Source: UBA9611 sp965237595 | Lineage (GTDB): Bacteria > Chloroflexota > Dehalococcoidia > Lucifugimonadales > UBA3495 | NCBI GenBank assembly: GCA_965237595.1 | Contig: CBDEFY010000001.1 | Location: 1 to 64,000 of the forward strand | Length of the DNA: 64,000 nt | Direction of reading: 5' to 3' | Part shown: in pieces, positions 43,012 to 51,745 of the stretch | Layout of the letters: each line of letters begins with the position of its first letter | Position numbering within the stretch: position 1 is the first letter of the stretch | Notes under the pieces: generated by a model | What the model was told of the DNA's origin: nothing | Database searches by the model: none | What the model saw: the letters and a program-made list of their open reading frames with translations, nothing else | Translations under genes and position numbers: made by a program

Positions 43012-44418
43012 TTAAGCGAACAGATACTCGGTGGTGGCCACGATGGACTGGAGCATGGTTGCTACTTGACGGGGGAAGCCCTCCGCGTCGCTACGGATCT
43101 CTCCGTCGCTTGCGGCCAGTTCCAACAACTGTCCCCGGGTCTCATCGGTTATCTGATACGCCCCCAGGTTCTCCAAACAGCCGTCGACCAACTGGCCGGC
43201 GGTCAAAATGGGCCCGGCCCCTCCGATCCGGCTAATGATGTTTTTCACGCCCGGATGGCTGATGTTACCGACCTGGTCGGCGGTAAAGTTGATACGTTCC
43301 ACCAGCGTCCCGGAGTCGATCCACTCGCGCCCGGTATGCCAACCCTCCACTGTGGGCGGGTTCAGCAAGTCCTGCCCCATGTACCGGATGGTCAATGCCA
43401 TCATGTCCAGGCCGGGCTTGGGAAACTTGAAGTCACCCACCAAGCGCAAAGTGCCAGCCACGGTCTCCGCCGGGCTTTTGACCTTGGCGAACGTGGAGTT
43501 CTTGAAGAAGTCCGACTTGAATAGCACTCTCAACATTGAGGTGATGTCGTAGTTGGAGCGGAAGTATTCGTCTTCCAGTTGCTTGATTGCCTCCGGGTCT
43601 CTGGGCGGGGTGTCCTTCCAGGCCGGCACCTGTGGCTCGTCAGCGACGAAGAAGTTGTAGAAGTGCCGCGCAATAAACCGGGCGGTGGCAGGCTGCTTCG
43701 CTATGATGTCCACGATATCTTCGCCGTTCAAGTTCCCGGTCTCGCCCAGGAAAGTCTTTTCCTCGCCGTCATGATCATGGGGGTCGTACATGAACTTGGC
43801 TTCGTACTTGCCATACGGGTAGCGGGGGACGGAGTTGGTCACGGTCCAGCCGGTGAAGGCGCGGGCTGCTTCCTTTACGTCATCCTCGCTGTAATTGAAA
43901 TCGCCGTCCATTCCGACGCCCAGGGAGAACAGTTCCAGGAGTTCCCGGCCCCAGTTCTCGTTGATGGCGCCCTTGTGGCTCATGCAATTGTCCAAGTAGA
44001 AGACCATGGCCGGGTCCTTGGACAAGCCCATAAGCAGGTCGCGGAAACTGCCCATTCCAACGGTCCGGAACATGTCCAATTCCAGCATCTGTTGCCGTGG
44101 ATATTCGCACTTGGCATGGCCGGTTGGAAAGATGCCGTGCCAGAACAGAGCAATCTTTTCTTGAAGCGGGCGCATGGTGTTAATCATGCGGAAGGTCCAT
44201 TCTTCTTGTTGGCCTTCCAGTCCGGCCTGCGAGAGCCACTCCGTCTTGTAGCGCATCATGATATCGCGCTCCATCGGTGGCTGCGATTCGGGGTCGAGCA
44301 ACTCATCGACGGTGGCGTCGTACCCTTTGGCTGCCCTGGCTTGCAGTTCTTCAAGCGGGGCGCCGAATCCGGCGCGGCGCATCAGGTGGGCGATTAACGA
44401 AATATCTTGATCAGGCAA
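43012..44418 (-). CDS. DUF1800 domain-containing protein
   Basis: 468-residue DUF1800 protein: LIAHLMRRAGFGAPLEELQA at the N-terminus, KIALFWHGIFPTGHAKCEYP, MVFYLDNCMSHKGAINENWG, RELLELFSLGVGMDGDFNYS, EAARAFTGWTV, FHDHDGEEKTFLG-type segment (YDPHDHDGEEKTFLGETG), ARHFYNFFV, and DLLNPPTVEGWHTGREWIDS. It is the canonical DUF1800-DUF1501 order. The N-terminus starts without a signal peptide. A predicted SD precedes the ATG (GGAGGA in the minus strand). Confidence 0.88.
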   Translation of the reverse strand: MPDQDISLIAHLMRRAGFGAPLEELQARAAKGYDATVDELLDPESQPPMERDIMMRYKTEWLSQAGLEGQQEEWTFRMINTMRPLQEKIALFWHGIFPTGHAKCEYPRQQMLELDMFRTVGMGSFRDLLMGLSKDPAMVFYLDNCMSHKGAINENWGRELLELFSLGVGMDGDFNYSEDDVKEAARAFTGWTVTNSVPRYPYGKYEAKFMYDPHDHDGEEKTFLGETGNLNGEDIVDIIAKQPATARFIARHFYNFFVADEPQVPAWKDTPPRDPEAIKQLEDEYFRSNYDITSMLRVLFKSDFFKNSTFAKVKSPAETVAGTLRLVGDFKFPKPGLDMMALTIRYMGQDLLNPPTVEGWHTGREWIDSGTLVERINFTADQVGNISHPGVKNIISRIGGAGPILTAGQLVDGCLENLGAYQITDETRGQLLELAASDGEIRSDAEGFPRQVATMLQSIVATTEYLFA

Positions 44419-44655
44419 TTGGTTCCTCCATGCTGAACAGTTTAGTAGAGTCTAGCTTGGAATCTTTATCACCGGTCCCGGTATTCTACGCCCATGCCAC
44501 TGACGAAATCCGTTGATGATTTCAGGATTCCGTGACAATCGGGCTATGACGACCAGCGACCACCTGCGAATCATAAATCCCTGCCCAGCCGGGCGTCAAC
44601 ATAAAGGGCCGGCCGTATTCGGTGAACCATTGGGTCTTTGGCGGTAGCCGTACGT

Positions 44656-45246
44656 TTAAGCGACGGTAATTTTCAACTCCGCTTGCAACGCCTTGATAGT
44701 CTCGGCCCTGGAGCGCTGAGGATCCCGCACCCGGCGGCCGATGGGTTCGTTCTCAATCTTGGGAATCATCTTCATGGCAACGAACACCGGGCCTTCTTCC
44801 TTCATGATTTGCTCGATGCTGTTGGTGAACTCTTCCAGGTTGTCAAACTCGAAGGTGGCGGCATACCCGGCTTCCTTGGCCATGCCCGCGTAGTTAATAT
44901 CCGACGCGTTGGGCACCGGCTGTCCACCCGTCGTGGCGTAGCATTCGTTATCCATCAGGAAGTGGAAGAAGTTCTTGGGCTTTTTCCCTGCAACGGTCGC
45001 CAGAACGCCCATGTTCATCTGTAGGGAGCCCTCCGAGTCGAACAGCACCACCTTTTCTGTGGGCTGGGAAAGGGCGAAACCCAAGGCCGCCGAGTTGGTT
45101 TGGCCCATGGCGCCCTGAAGGGATAGGTCGCGGTTCTTGTCGGTGGAAACTTCGCTCCAGTCGCGGCCTGAAGTGCCGGTCACCATGACGATGGCCTTGC
45201 CCCGTTGCGGCCCGAACGCCCGGAACATATCTGCTGAGTCAAACAT
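44656..45246 (-). CDS. ThDP-dependent decarboxylase beta subunit (ComE-like, C-terminal domain)
   Basis: 196 residues forming the thiamine diphosphate-binding domain only: QGAMGQTNSAALGFALSQPT, then the GDGSL-like motif as DSEGSLQMNMGVLATVAGKK, and NFFHFLMDNECYATTGGQPV with the NNxxY-like metal loop (MDNECYAT). Two-gene organisation (Pyr domain separate) is that of sulfopyruvate decarboxylase ComD/ComE and of phosphonopyruvate decarboxylase relatives. Its partner lies 73 bases upstream (45320-45841). The substrate is a 2-oxo acid with an acidic head group; sulfopyruvate is one possibility. Confidence 0.82.
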   Translation of the reverse strand: MFDSADMFRAFGPQRGKAIVMVTGTSGRDWSEVSTDKNRDLSLQGAMGQTNSAALGFALSQPTEKVVLFDSEGSLQMNMGVLATVAGKKPKNFFHFLMDNECYATTGGQPVPNASDINYAGMAKEAGYAATFEFDNLEEFTNSIEQIMKEEGPVFVAMKMIPKIENEPIGRRVRDPQRSRAETIKALQAELKITVA

Positions 45247-45319
45247 TCTGTACCTCCAATGGAGTCGGTTCTCTGGGTGAAAAGTCTGGTTTGCTTTGTC
45301 GCCGCCGATGGTCTATGGG

Positions 45320-45841
45320 CTACATTCGGTTGAAGCCGTGGTACTCGTCTCCGACCAATACGGCGACGGGTCGGTTGGTGGCCTTGGCTTCTTCAAAGGC
45401 GACCGAAATCCGGGGGGCGTCGTCATCCCCCTCAACCAGGTAGTAATTGATGCCCATGGCGTGTAGGAAAGTCTCGGTGTACCGGGCTGCGGAGTCGGTG
45501 ATGACGCCGTGGCGTGTCCAGCCCCGGTAGCCAATCAACATAACCAGAGGGAACCCGGCATCTATGGCCATCCCCCGGATGGAGTCTCCGGACTCCATCA
45601 TGCCCGTGTTCTGGATGACGCAAACGGGCACCTTCCCGCCGACAATCAACCCCAAAGCGATGGCGAAGGTCTCGCCCTCGCGAGCTGTGGGGACGACATC
45701 CAGCCAGGGTTGGTCTTTCATCAGCTCGTAGAGATAGTTGGTCTCGCTGTCCGGTATGGTCACGATGTGGGTTACGCCGTTCTTCTTGAACTCTTCGATC
45801 AACGTCTCAGGTTTAAGTAATGCTGCTTGTTGGTGGGCCAT
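45320..45841 (-). CDS. ThDP-dependent decarboxylase alpha subunit (ComD-like, Pyr domain)
   Basis: 173 residues starting at ATG 45841 (MAHQQAALLKPE), with GGGAGG six bases upstream. The pyrimidine-binding domain holds the conserved Glu in TAREGETFAIALGLIVGGKV, preceded by KNGVTHIVTIPDSETNYLYE. IQNTGMMESGDSIRGMAIDA is also typical, and VMLIGYRGWTRHG is the ComD-like core. With the beta subunit it should form one decarboxylase active site across the interface. No downstream sulfoacetaldehyde enzyme is visible nearby. Confidence 0.82.
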   Translation of the reverse strand: MAHQQAALLKPETLIEEFKKNGVTHIVTIPDSETNYLYELMKDQPWLDVVPTAREGETFAIALGLIVGGKVPVCVIQNTGMMESGDSIRGMAIDAGFPLVMLIGYRGWTRHGVITDSAARYTETFLHAMGINYYLVEGDDDAPRISVAFEEAKATNRPVAVLVGDEYHGFNRM

Positions 45842-46090
45842 GGGCTGTTCCTCCCTGGGTGATTCTCGGTTCAATCCTGACGATGGCCTGACGGTGGGCG
45901 GTCAATAAGCACAGGACTTGTCCGGTTATCTTTGGGGCGCCTCATTATATTAACTATCCGGTCTGGCAGTCAATCTTGCCCAGACCATGGCTGAGTGGAT
46001 TTGTGAATCATTGGGAAGCGGCTTCTTGGCGCCTTCTGCTGCCCGTGTGGCTTCTCCTAAAAAACCTCGGCTGCCGTCCTACTGCGGTCC

Positions 46091-46657
46091 CGGGCGGCAA
46101 GGCTGTCTCAATGCTTCTTGCGTCCCTCTTTCATCAACGTAAACATCGGGGCCTACTACTGGGACCAAGGCCTGACCCTGGCGGCCGTAGCCATCAACTT
46201 CAGTTGGGTGGTATCTGTCTTTGGCAGCGTCGCCTGGGGATGGGTAGTCGAGAAGATCGAAGCCCGCTACGCCTTCTCCATGTTGTTCATGATTCTAGGC
46301 GCCAGTTCCCTTGACCTCCTCACTGTGGACAACACCGGAGGGGCGTTTGGGGCCGCCGCGCTGATTGGCTCGGTGTCGTCGGGCACCAACGTTGTCACCT
46401 CCATCATGTATGCTAATTACTACGGGCGGAATTCCCTGGGCTGGATCAGGGGAATCAGCGAGACGGGCGTCCTCCTTGGCCATTCGGCCGGCCCGCCGTT
46501 GGCCGGAGTGGTCTTCGACCTTAGGGGCAGTTACACGTTCGTGTTCTTTCTCTTTGGAGGCATCGCCCTGGCCTGCGGTCTAATTGTGCTGGCGGCCAAG
46601 CCGGTGCATACCGGGGAAGAATCGCTGACCTCGTCGGACCGTCGCCCCGGAGGGTAG
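46091..46657 (+). pseudogene. MFS transporter, C-terminal half only
   Basis: The frame AARLSQCFLRPSFINVNIGA starts in mid-protein and continues YYWDQGLTLAAVAINFSWVV, SMLFMILGASSLDLLTV, NSLGWIRGISETGVLLGHSA and SYTFVFFLFGGIALACGLIV: helices 7-12 of a major facilitator transporter. No N-terminal half lies upstream, where the DNA from 45850 to 46090 has only scraps. A possible GTG or ATG start inside (46118) would give 179 residues, too short to work alone. It ends 6 bases before the LLM gene. Confidence 0.7.
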
Positions 46658-46663
46658 TAGCAA

Positions 46664-48007
46664 ATGGCCGATGGCCGTGACCGACAGATGCTGCTGGTGG
46701 CCTTCTTGCAGGCCTCCAACTGCTCCAATTACACCGGCTCCTGGCGGCACCCGGACACCAACCCCGGGTTCATGGACCTGGAATTTTACCAGGACATCGC
46801 GGCCACTTTGGAGCGGGGCAAGTTCCATCTGGCGTTCATCGACGACCGGCTGGCCATGCCCAGCCGCTTTGGAGATTCATTCGAGGAAGCGGTTCAAAAT
46901 GGGGTCCGGGTGGTGAAATTAGATTTAGTCCCCATCATGACGGCCATGGGCTTGGCGACCAAGGACCTGGGTCTGGGCGCAACCTACTCCACAACCTACT
47001 TCTCTCCCTTCCATGTTGCCCGGCTGTTTGCCTCTTTGGACCACTTTACCAAGGGCCGGGTCGCCTGGAACGTGGTGACCTCGCTAAATGATTCCGAGGC
47101 CCAGAACTTCGGGGTGCAGGAGCACCTGGAGCACGACGGCCGCTACGACGTGGCCGACGAGTTCATGCAGGTGGCCTGCGAACTGTGGGACTCCTGGGAG
47201 GACGGGGCGGTGGTGTTGGACAAACAGACGGGAAGGTTCGCCGACCCGACGAAGGTCCACCGGGTTGACCACTCAGGGGAGTGGTTCCAGGTGCGGGGCC
47301 CGTTGACCGTGCCCCGGTCTCCTCAAGGCTATCCAGTGCTCATCCAGGCGGGTCAGTCGGAAAGGGGCAGGCAGTTCGCCGCCCGTTGGGGCGAGTTGCT
47401 GTTCGTAATATACCCCACTCCCGAGGCCTGCAAGGCCTACCGCGACGACCTCCGCCAGCGGGCCGGGTCGGCGGGCCGGGACCCAGACTCGGTGAAGGTG
47501 GCCCCGGCGGTGTACGTGGTGGTGGGCGAGACGTCAGAAAGTGCACAACACAAATTGGATCAGATTGAGAGCTTGGCTAATCAGGTGGACTCTCTGACGC
47601 TGTTATCAGAGGTCTTCAATTACGATTTTTCCCAGCATCCCGTGGACGAGCCCTTATCCGAGGAAATAATGGCGTCCATGACCGGGCTCAGGGGATTCTT
47701 GGACCGGGTGGTGGAATTGAGCGGCACGTCAAATCCCAGCGTCAACGACTTCATCAGATGGTCCGGCCGGGGCACCCTCCGTGAACTTCCATTATTCACG
47801 GGAACCCCGGCCCAGGTCGCCGACCAGATGGAGGCGTGGTTCCAGGCCGAAGCCTGCGACGGTTTCGTGCTGGCCGCCACCCACATGCCCGGCGCGTACC
47901 AAGACTTTGTCAATCTGGTCGTCCCCGAACTCCAGCGCCGTGGATTATTCCGCCAAGACTATGTTCCCGGCACCCTGCGCGACAACCTGGGTTCCGCCAG
48001 GCCGTAG
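46664..48007 (+). CDS. NtaA/SsuD-type FMN-dependent monooxygenase (LLM family)
   Basis: 447 residues, long enough to be in the nitrilotriacetate monooxygenase component A/DmoA branch. Seen: LLVAFLQASNCSNYTGSWRH at the N-terminus, FHLAFIDDRLAMPSRFG, VPIMTAMGLATKDLGLGATY, STTYFSPFHVARLFASLDHF, GRVAWNVVTSLNDSEAQNFG (conserved NVVTS), HSGEWFQVRGPLTVPRSPQG, YPVLIQAGQSERGRQFAAR. These enzymes use FMNH2 from a partner reductase to break C-N or C-S bonds. No reductase partner lies next to it. The MFS stump just upstream suggests it once had a dedicated importer. Confidence 0.9.
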   Translation: MADGRDRQMLLVAFLQASNCSNYTGSWRHPDTNPGFMDLEFYQDIAATLERGKFHLAFIDDRLAMPSRFGDSFEEAVQNGVRVVKLDLVPIMTAMGLATKDLGLGATYSTTYFSPFHVARLFASLDHFTKGRVAWNVVTSLNDSEAQNFGVQEHLEHDGRYDVADEFMQVACELWDSWEDGAVVLDKQTGRFADPTKVHRVDHSGEWFQVRGPLTVPRSPQGYPVLIQAGQSERGRQFAARWGELLFVIYPTPEACKAYRDDLRQRAGSAGRDPDSVKVAPAVYVVVGETSESAQHKLDQIESLANQVDSLTLLSEVFNYDFSQHPVDEPLSEEIMASMTGLRGFLDRVVELSGTSNPSVNDFIRWSGRGTLRELPLFTGTPAQVADQMEAWFQAEACDGFVLAATHMPGAYQDFVNLVVPELQRRGLFRQDYVPGTLRDNLGSARP

Positions 48008-48041
48008 GGCGTCACGGTCCGCCGGGAAACTTATGCCGGAA

Positions 48042-48644
48042 CTACCCAGTGTATTCCACCACCAGCACCGGCCGGTTCTCCTCTGAACCGTTGTCTTTGC
48101 TGCCGAAGCGCTTGGTGGTCTGCGATTTGGATTCGTCGCCCAAGAGCAGCCAACCGAAGTTGGCGGCGGGGTCGTCCAGCCAGTTCTGGACCTCGGCCAC
48201 CAGTTGGCTGGTTGACTTCCAGGTGTAGCTGCCGATTCCCGCTACTGTGACGGCGGCGCTGGCTTCGGAGGTGAAATCTCCGCCGGGGGTGTCCCAGTCC
48301 AGGGAATTGAACACCCTTTGAGTCCAGGTTACGTCCCCCTGACCGGCGTCGGCGCCACTCCCTTCGTTGCCACCGGCCTCGGCCGCTCCCTCCGGCCAGT
48401 CGGCCACGACCCGGTGCAGTCCCACCTCGGCGTCTCCGGCAGTTGTCCGGGACATCTTCATGGTCAACGAGACTCCGGTCACCGTGGCCCCGGCCGGGAG
48501 TCCGGCGGCGATGTCGAAGGCAACGAGTCCTCGGCGTATCGCGCCCGACGATGTCTTTCCGGCGAAGACCCACTGTCCGGCCCCGTTATTGAGCTGGTCG
48601 CCCTGGACCTCATACAGGGCGTCGTCCTTGTTGGCGCCCAGCAT
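48042..48644 (-). CDS. DNRLRE domain protein (possible detached C-terminus)
   Basis: 200 residues, a carbohydrate-binding-like beta sandwich of the DNRLRE type: LGANKDDALYEVQGDQLNNG, WVFAGKTSSGAIRRGLVAFD, LPAGATVTGVSLTMKMSRTT, then DVTWTQRVFNSLDW and KDNGSEENRPVLVVEYTG at the end. There is no signal peptide. The same frame is open upstream (KAVLSESTETA) back to the TGA that ends the CHRD lipoprotein at 48678-48680. The domain is therefore probably the C-terminus of that lipoprotein, cut off by a stop codon, and may not be secreted as annotated. Confidence 0.75.
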   Translation of the reverse strand: MLGANKDDALYEVQGDQLNNGAGQWVFAGKTSSGAIRRGLVAFDIAAGLPAGATVTGVSLTMKMSRTTAGDAEVGLHRVVADWPEGAAEAGGNEGSGADAGQGDVTWTQRVFNSLDWDTPGGDFTSEASAAVTVAGIGSYTWKSTSQLVAEVQNWLDDPAANFGWLLLGDESKSQTTKRFGSKDNGSEENRPVLVVEYTG

Positions 48645-48677
48645 CGCGGTTTCGGTCGATTCAGATAATACAGCCTT

Positions 48678-49823
48678 TCAAGTAATGTCTCCGCAGGAGG
48701 TATAGACCGAGGGGTCGCCGTCCTTATGCAGGTTGACAGCGAAGCTGCCAGCGATTAATGAGTCCAGGGAGGCGTCAACAGTGGTCGACGAGGTGGCCCC
48801 GGAGGTGTCGCTGAGCTCGTGGGCGATGCCGCCCAAGGACTGGCAGCCGCCATCGTGGATGTGGGCCAAGGCGGAGATGCCGGCGGTGGCCGACACCACG
48901 ACCTCGGTCTGCGCTCCCCGGTTGGTGAGAGTGGCCCATCCGGACTGTCCGGAGCCGTCCAACTCGCCCAGGGTGATGGTGAGCGACTGGCCTGCCTCCG
49001 CGACGTTGCCGCAACTGGTGTAGACCGAGGGGTCGCCGTCCTGATGCAGGTTGACGGCGAAGCTGCCGGCGATTAATGAATCCAGAGAGGCGTCAACGGT
49101 GGTCGACGAGGTGGCCCCGGAGGTGTCGCTGAGCTCGTGGGCGATGCCGCCCAAGGACTGGCAGCCGCCATCGTGGATGTGGGCCAAGGCGGAGATGCCG
49201 GCGGTGGCCGAAACCACGACCTCGGTCTGCGCTCCCCGGTTGGTGAGAGTGGCCCACCCGGACTGTCCGGAGCCGTCCAACTCGCCCAGGGTGATGGTGA
49301 GCGACTGGCCTGCCTCCGCGACGTTGCCGCAACTGGTGTAGACCGAGGGGTCGCCGTCCTGATGCAGGTTGACGGCGAAGCTGCCGGCGATTAATGAGTC
49401 CAGGGAGGCGTCAACGGTGGTCGACGAGGTGGCCCCGGAGGTGTCGCTGAGCTCGTGGGCGATGCCGCCAAAGGACTGGCAGCCGCCATCGTGGATGTGG
49501 GCCAAGGCGGAGATGCCGGCGGTGGCCGAAACCACGACCTCGGTCTGCGCTCCCCGGTCGGCAGAGTGGCGAATCCGGACTGTCCGGAGCCGTCCAACTC
49601 GCCCAGGGTGATGGTCAATACCGGGGCCGGCGTGCTTGTTGGCCCTGGCATGGCGGTGGGGGCCGGCGTACTGGTCGCCGCTGCCTGAGGAGCCGCAGTG
49701 GGGTCGTCCCCGCCGCAGGCGGCGATCACAGAGAGGGACCATCAATCCCATCAGCAATAGGAACAGGCCCAAGGAGGGTCTGGAGATTATTAGCAACTTT
49801 GGAATCCGGGAAATACGGGTCAT
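48678..49823 (-). pseudogene. CHRD-repeat lipoprotein, two frameshifts
   Basis: The start ATG 49823 gives a signal LLIISRPSLGLFLLLMGL. Removing one base near 49729 continues it as VIAACGGDDPTAAPQAAATS, a textbook lipobox (IAAC) and Pro/Thr-rich linker. Another base is missing near 49560. The mature part is about three CHRD-type domains of 106 residues: LTITLGELDGSGQSGWATLT, GAQTEVVVSATAGISALAHI, HDGGCQSLGGIAHELS, GSFAVNLHQDGDPSVYTSCG. The HIHDGGC and VNLH elements resemble the Cu/Zn-SOD/CHRD fold. It lies just downstream of a sigma/anti-sigma pair and is a likely target of that regulator. Confidence 0.8.
48696..49617. repeat. Tandem repeat, 318-bp unit, about 2.9 copies
   Basis: Near-identical units begin around 48700, 49018 and 49336, exactly 318 bp (106 codons) apart, differing at only a few positions. 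They encode the CHRD domains of the lipoprotein. The high identity points to recent expansion or gene conversion, and such arrays commonly vary in copy number. Confidence 0.9.
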
Positions 49824-49913
49824 GGCGCTTCTCCTAGTCGGTCGGGGTTGGACCCCGGGATAGACGGGCCGACCATTACTACTCAGGAGACAGCGCCGCG
49901 GATCAAATCGCTG

Positions 49914-50663
49914 CTAGGACGAATTCAGCGGGATGTCGATGAGCACCGGGATTTCTGAAGCTGGGGGAGAGTCCCCGGAAGCTAGCACGACTTCCATCTT
50001 TTGAAGCCGGTTCGGGTCGCCATCCAGGATCAACCACATGGCGTTGTTATGGCGCCACATCGTGTGTTCCGTGACCGCCCCACCGGCCTCGGTCAGTCGT
50101 GCCTGGTAGGTCAACTGATCGCCCTGAGGCAGACCCCAGACCAGTAGGCAGGCGGCCCCGAACTTCTCGGAATAGGCCAGGGTTCCAGCAACTCCCGGGG
50201 TGATTCCGGACCCGTCGAACCGCCACCATTGGCCGGCCTGGGCCATAATCGTGAACCCTTGGTAGGACTGGTCCAGCTGCCGTTGGGCGGAAGAAAGGTC
50301 GCCATCGGCCCGGGACCCCCAGACCGACACAACGGCGATTGCCACCGCGAGCGCCGTAATCAATGCCGCTACTGGCAGAGGAGGGAGGATCGGCTTTCGC
50401 CACCAAGGAACCATCTTCTCCGGTATTTCTCGACTGCTGGGCTCGGCCCTTGCCGTTGCCAGAATCCGCTCGCGCAGCTCGTCCACCGGCTCGGCCCCTT
50501 CGTTCATCATGGATAGTGCGTCAGCCGGGGGGCGCATCTCGGCAACGCTGGCCTTGCATTCCGGGCACGAGGGCAGATGGGCCTCAAATCTTTTCAGTTC
50601 ATCGGGGTCCAGCGCCGACAGAACGTAACCGGCGGCCATCCCCTTCAATTCATCATGGCTCAT
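49914..50663 (-). CDS. Anti-sigma factor (RskA-like, zinc-finger domain)
   Basis: 249 residues. N-terminal anti-sigma domain: MAAGYVLSALDPDELKRFEA, then HLPSCPECKASVAEMRPPAD with the HxxxCxxC zinc motif, one membrane helix PLPVAALITALAVAIAVVSVW (residues about 94-114), and an RskA-type extracytoplasmic domain to the C-terminus (FTIMAQAGQWWRFDGSGITP, AACLLVWGLPQGDQLTYQAR). It holds the ECF sigma factor at the membrane until regulated proteolysis. Its start overlaps the sigma gene stop by 11 bases. Confidence 0.9.
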   Translation of the reverse strand: MSHDELKGMAAGYVLSALDPDELKRFEAHLPSCPECKASVAEMRPPADALSMMNEGAEPVDELRERILATARAEPSSREIPEKMVPWWRKPILPPLPVAALITALAVAIAVVSVWGSRADGDLSSAQRQLDQSYQGFTIMAQAGQWWRFDGSGITPGVAGTLAYSEKFGAACLLVWGLPQGDQLTYQARLTEAGGAVTEHTMWRHNNAMWLILDGDPNRLQKMEVVLASGDSPPASEIPVLIDIPLNSS

Positions 50664-51229
50664 CCTTTGAGCCTCCTAGTTCCATTTCAAGCAACAGGTT
50701 GCGCAGCTTCTCCATTCCAATGCGGATACGGCCCTTCACCGTTCCCAGGGGTATCCCATTCAGTTCGGCAATCTCTCGCTGCGTGTAACCTTCAAAATAT
50801 GCCAGCTGGATGACTACCCGTTGCTCCTCTGGGATTCGTTCCAGGCATCCGTTGAGCAACTCCCGGTCCAGGGTGTTAGATACTTCGGACCAGGTATCGT
50901 GGGGGTCCTCCGGTAACTGCCCCATCTCCAAGGGCAGTTACCGGGGCGTTATTCCCCGGCGCCGCCTGCCGATGTCGATGGACCTGTGATGGACCACTGC
51001 CATGATCCAGGTTCGCGCCGACCCCCGGGTGGCGGTGAACGACCCAGCCCGCCGCCAGATATTGATAAATGTTTTCTTGGACAGCGTCTTCCGAGGCATG
51101 GACGTCCCCTAGCATTCGGTAAGCTAGAGAGTATGACGCATTCCCATAACGGTCATAGAGAGCGCCTAAAGCACTCTCATTCCCCAGGTGTATCAGTTTT
51201 AGCACACCCTCGTCTGTTAGCTCTTCCAT
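50653..51229 (-). pseudogene. ECF sigma factor (SigK-like), frameshift and in-frame TAA
   Basis: Region 2: EELTDEGVLKLIHLGNESAL, LGALYDRYGNASYSLAYRML and DVHASEDAVQE. One A too many in AAAA (about 51073) breaks the frame, which then reads TFINIWRRAGSFTATRGSAR, TWIMAVVHHRSIDIGRRRRG to a TAA at 50938-50940. The same frame goes on LPLEMGQLPEDPHDTWSEVS, then region 4: LERIPEEQRVVIQLAYFEGY and TQREIAELNGIPLGTVKGRI. Both regions are well conserved. The TAA lies in a perfect 13-bp inverted repeat (50910-50944), so at least that stop looks like a genuine mutation. The pair with RskA at 49914 is the SigK-RskA arrangement. Confidence 0.82.
50910..50944. repeat. Perfect 13-bp inverted repeat at the sigma factor stop
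   Basis: CCGGTAACTGCCC at 50910-50922 and its exact complement at 50932-50944, loop of 9 bases. The right arm (low-complexity in a coding region) contains the premature TAA. Its perfection inside a coding sequence suggests a template-switch event. Confidence 0.75.
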
Positions 51230-51460
51230 CTACCGCTAAGTGTGCCACTCGTGATGCGGATCAAAAACTCGTGCTAGTATCACCGTTTTTACTTGGAGCG
51301 TGGCTCTGTTTCAAACGCCCCACCTTGCAAATCGCTCCAGAAATCATACCAGAACCCAGAATCGGGAGCCTGAGGTGGACCCGGAAATTCGGACAGGTGG
51401 TTAAGTGAGAGTTCTGCTCCTAAAATAGCCACAGCTGTTGCTGTGAGGGAGGAGTGGGAC

Positions 51461-51745
51461 ATGTCAAAAGAGCGGAGGAAGCACAGCCCAACATTCAAGG
51501 CCAAGGTGGCCCTGGAAGCGGTGAAGGGTGAAGAGACGGTGGCCCAACTGGCCGCCCGCTACGAGGTCCATCCCGGGCAGATCCAGGCCTGGAAGAAGTC
51601 CTTGTTGGAAGGAGCGGTCGGCGTCTTTGGTGGGAACCAAGACAAACGCCAGAAGAGCGATGGGGTCCTTGTTGCCCGGCTCTATCAGCAGATCGGCCAA
51701 CTGAAGGTTGAGCGGGATTTCTTGGCGGAGAGGCTCGGTCCATGA
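51461..51745 (+). CDS. IS3 family transposase OrfA
   Basis: 94 residues from ATG 51461 (MSKERRKHSPTFKAKVALEA), with GGAGGAG upstream. The helix-turn-helix region is EETVAQLAARYEVHPGQIQA and WKKSLLEGA, then a leucine-rich coupling segment VLVARLYQQIGQLKVERDFL. It overlaps orfB by four bases (ATGA). The fused OrfAB is normally made by -1 frameshifting, though here the overlap would allow coupled translation instead. Confidence 0.92.
   Translation: MSKERRKHSPTFKAKVALEAVKGEETVAQLAARYEVHPGQIQAWKKSLLEGAVGVFGGNQDKRQKSDGVLVARLYQQIGQLKVERDFLAERLGP

Noticed and set aside
48696..49617. Possible CRISPR array, because of three regularly spaced repeats.
   Set aside because: The unit is 318 bp, in frame, codes for a protein domain and has no spacer structure; no Cas gene is present.
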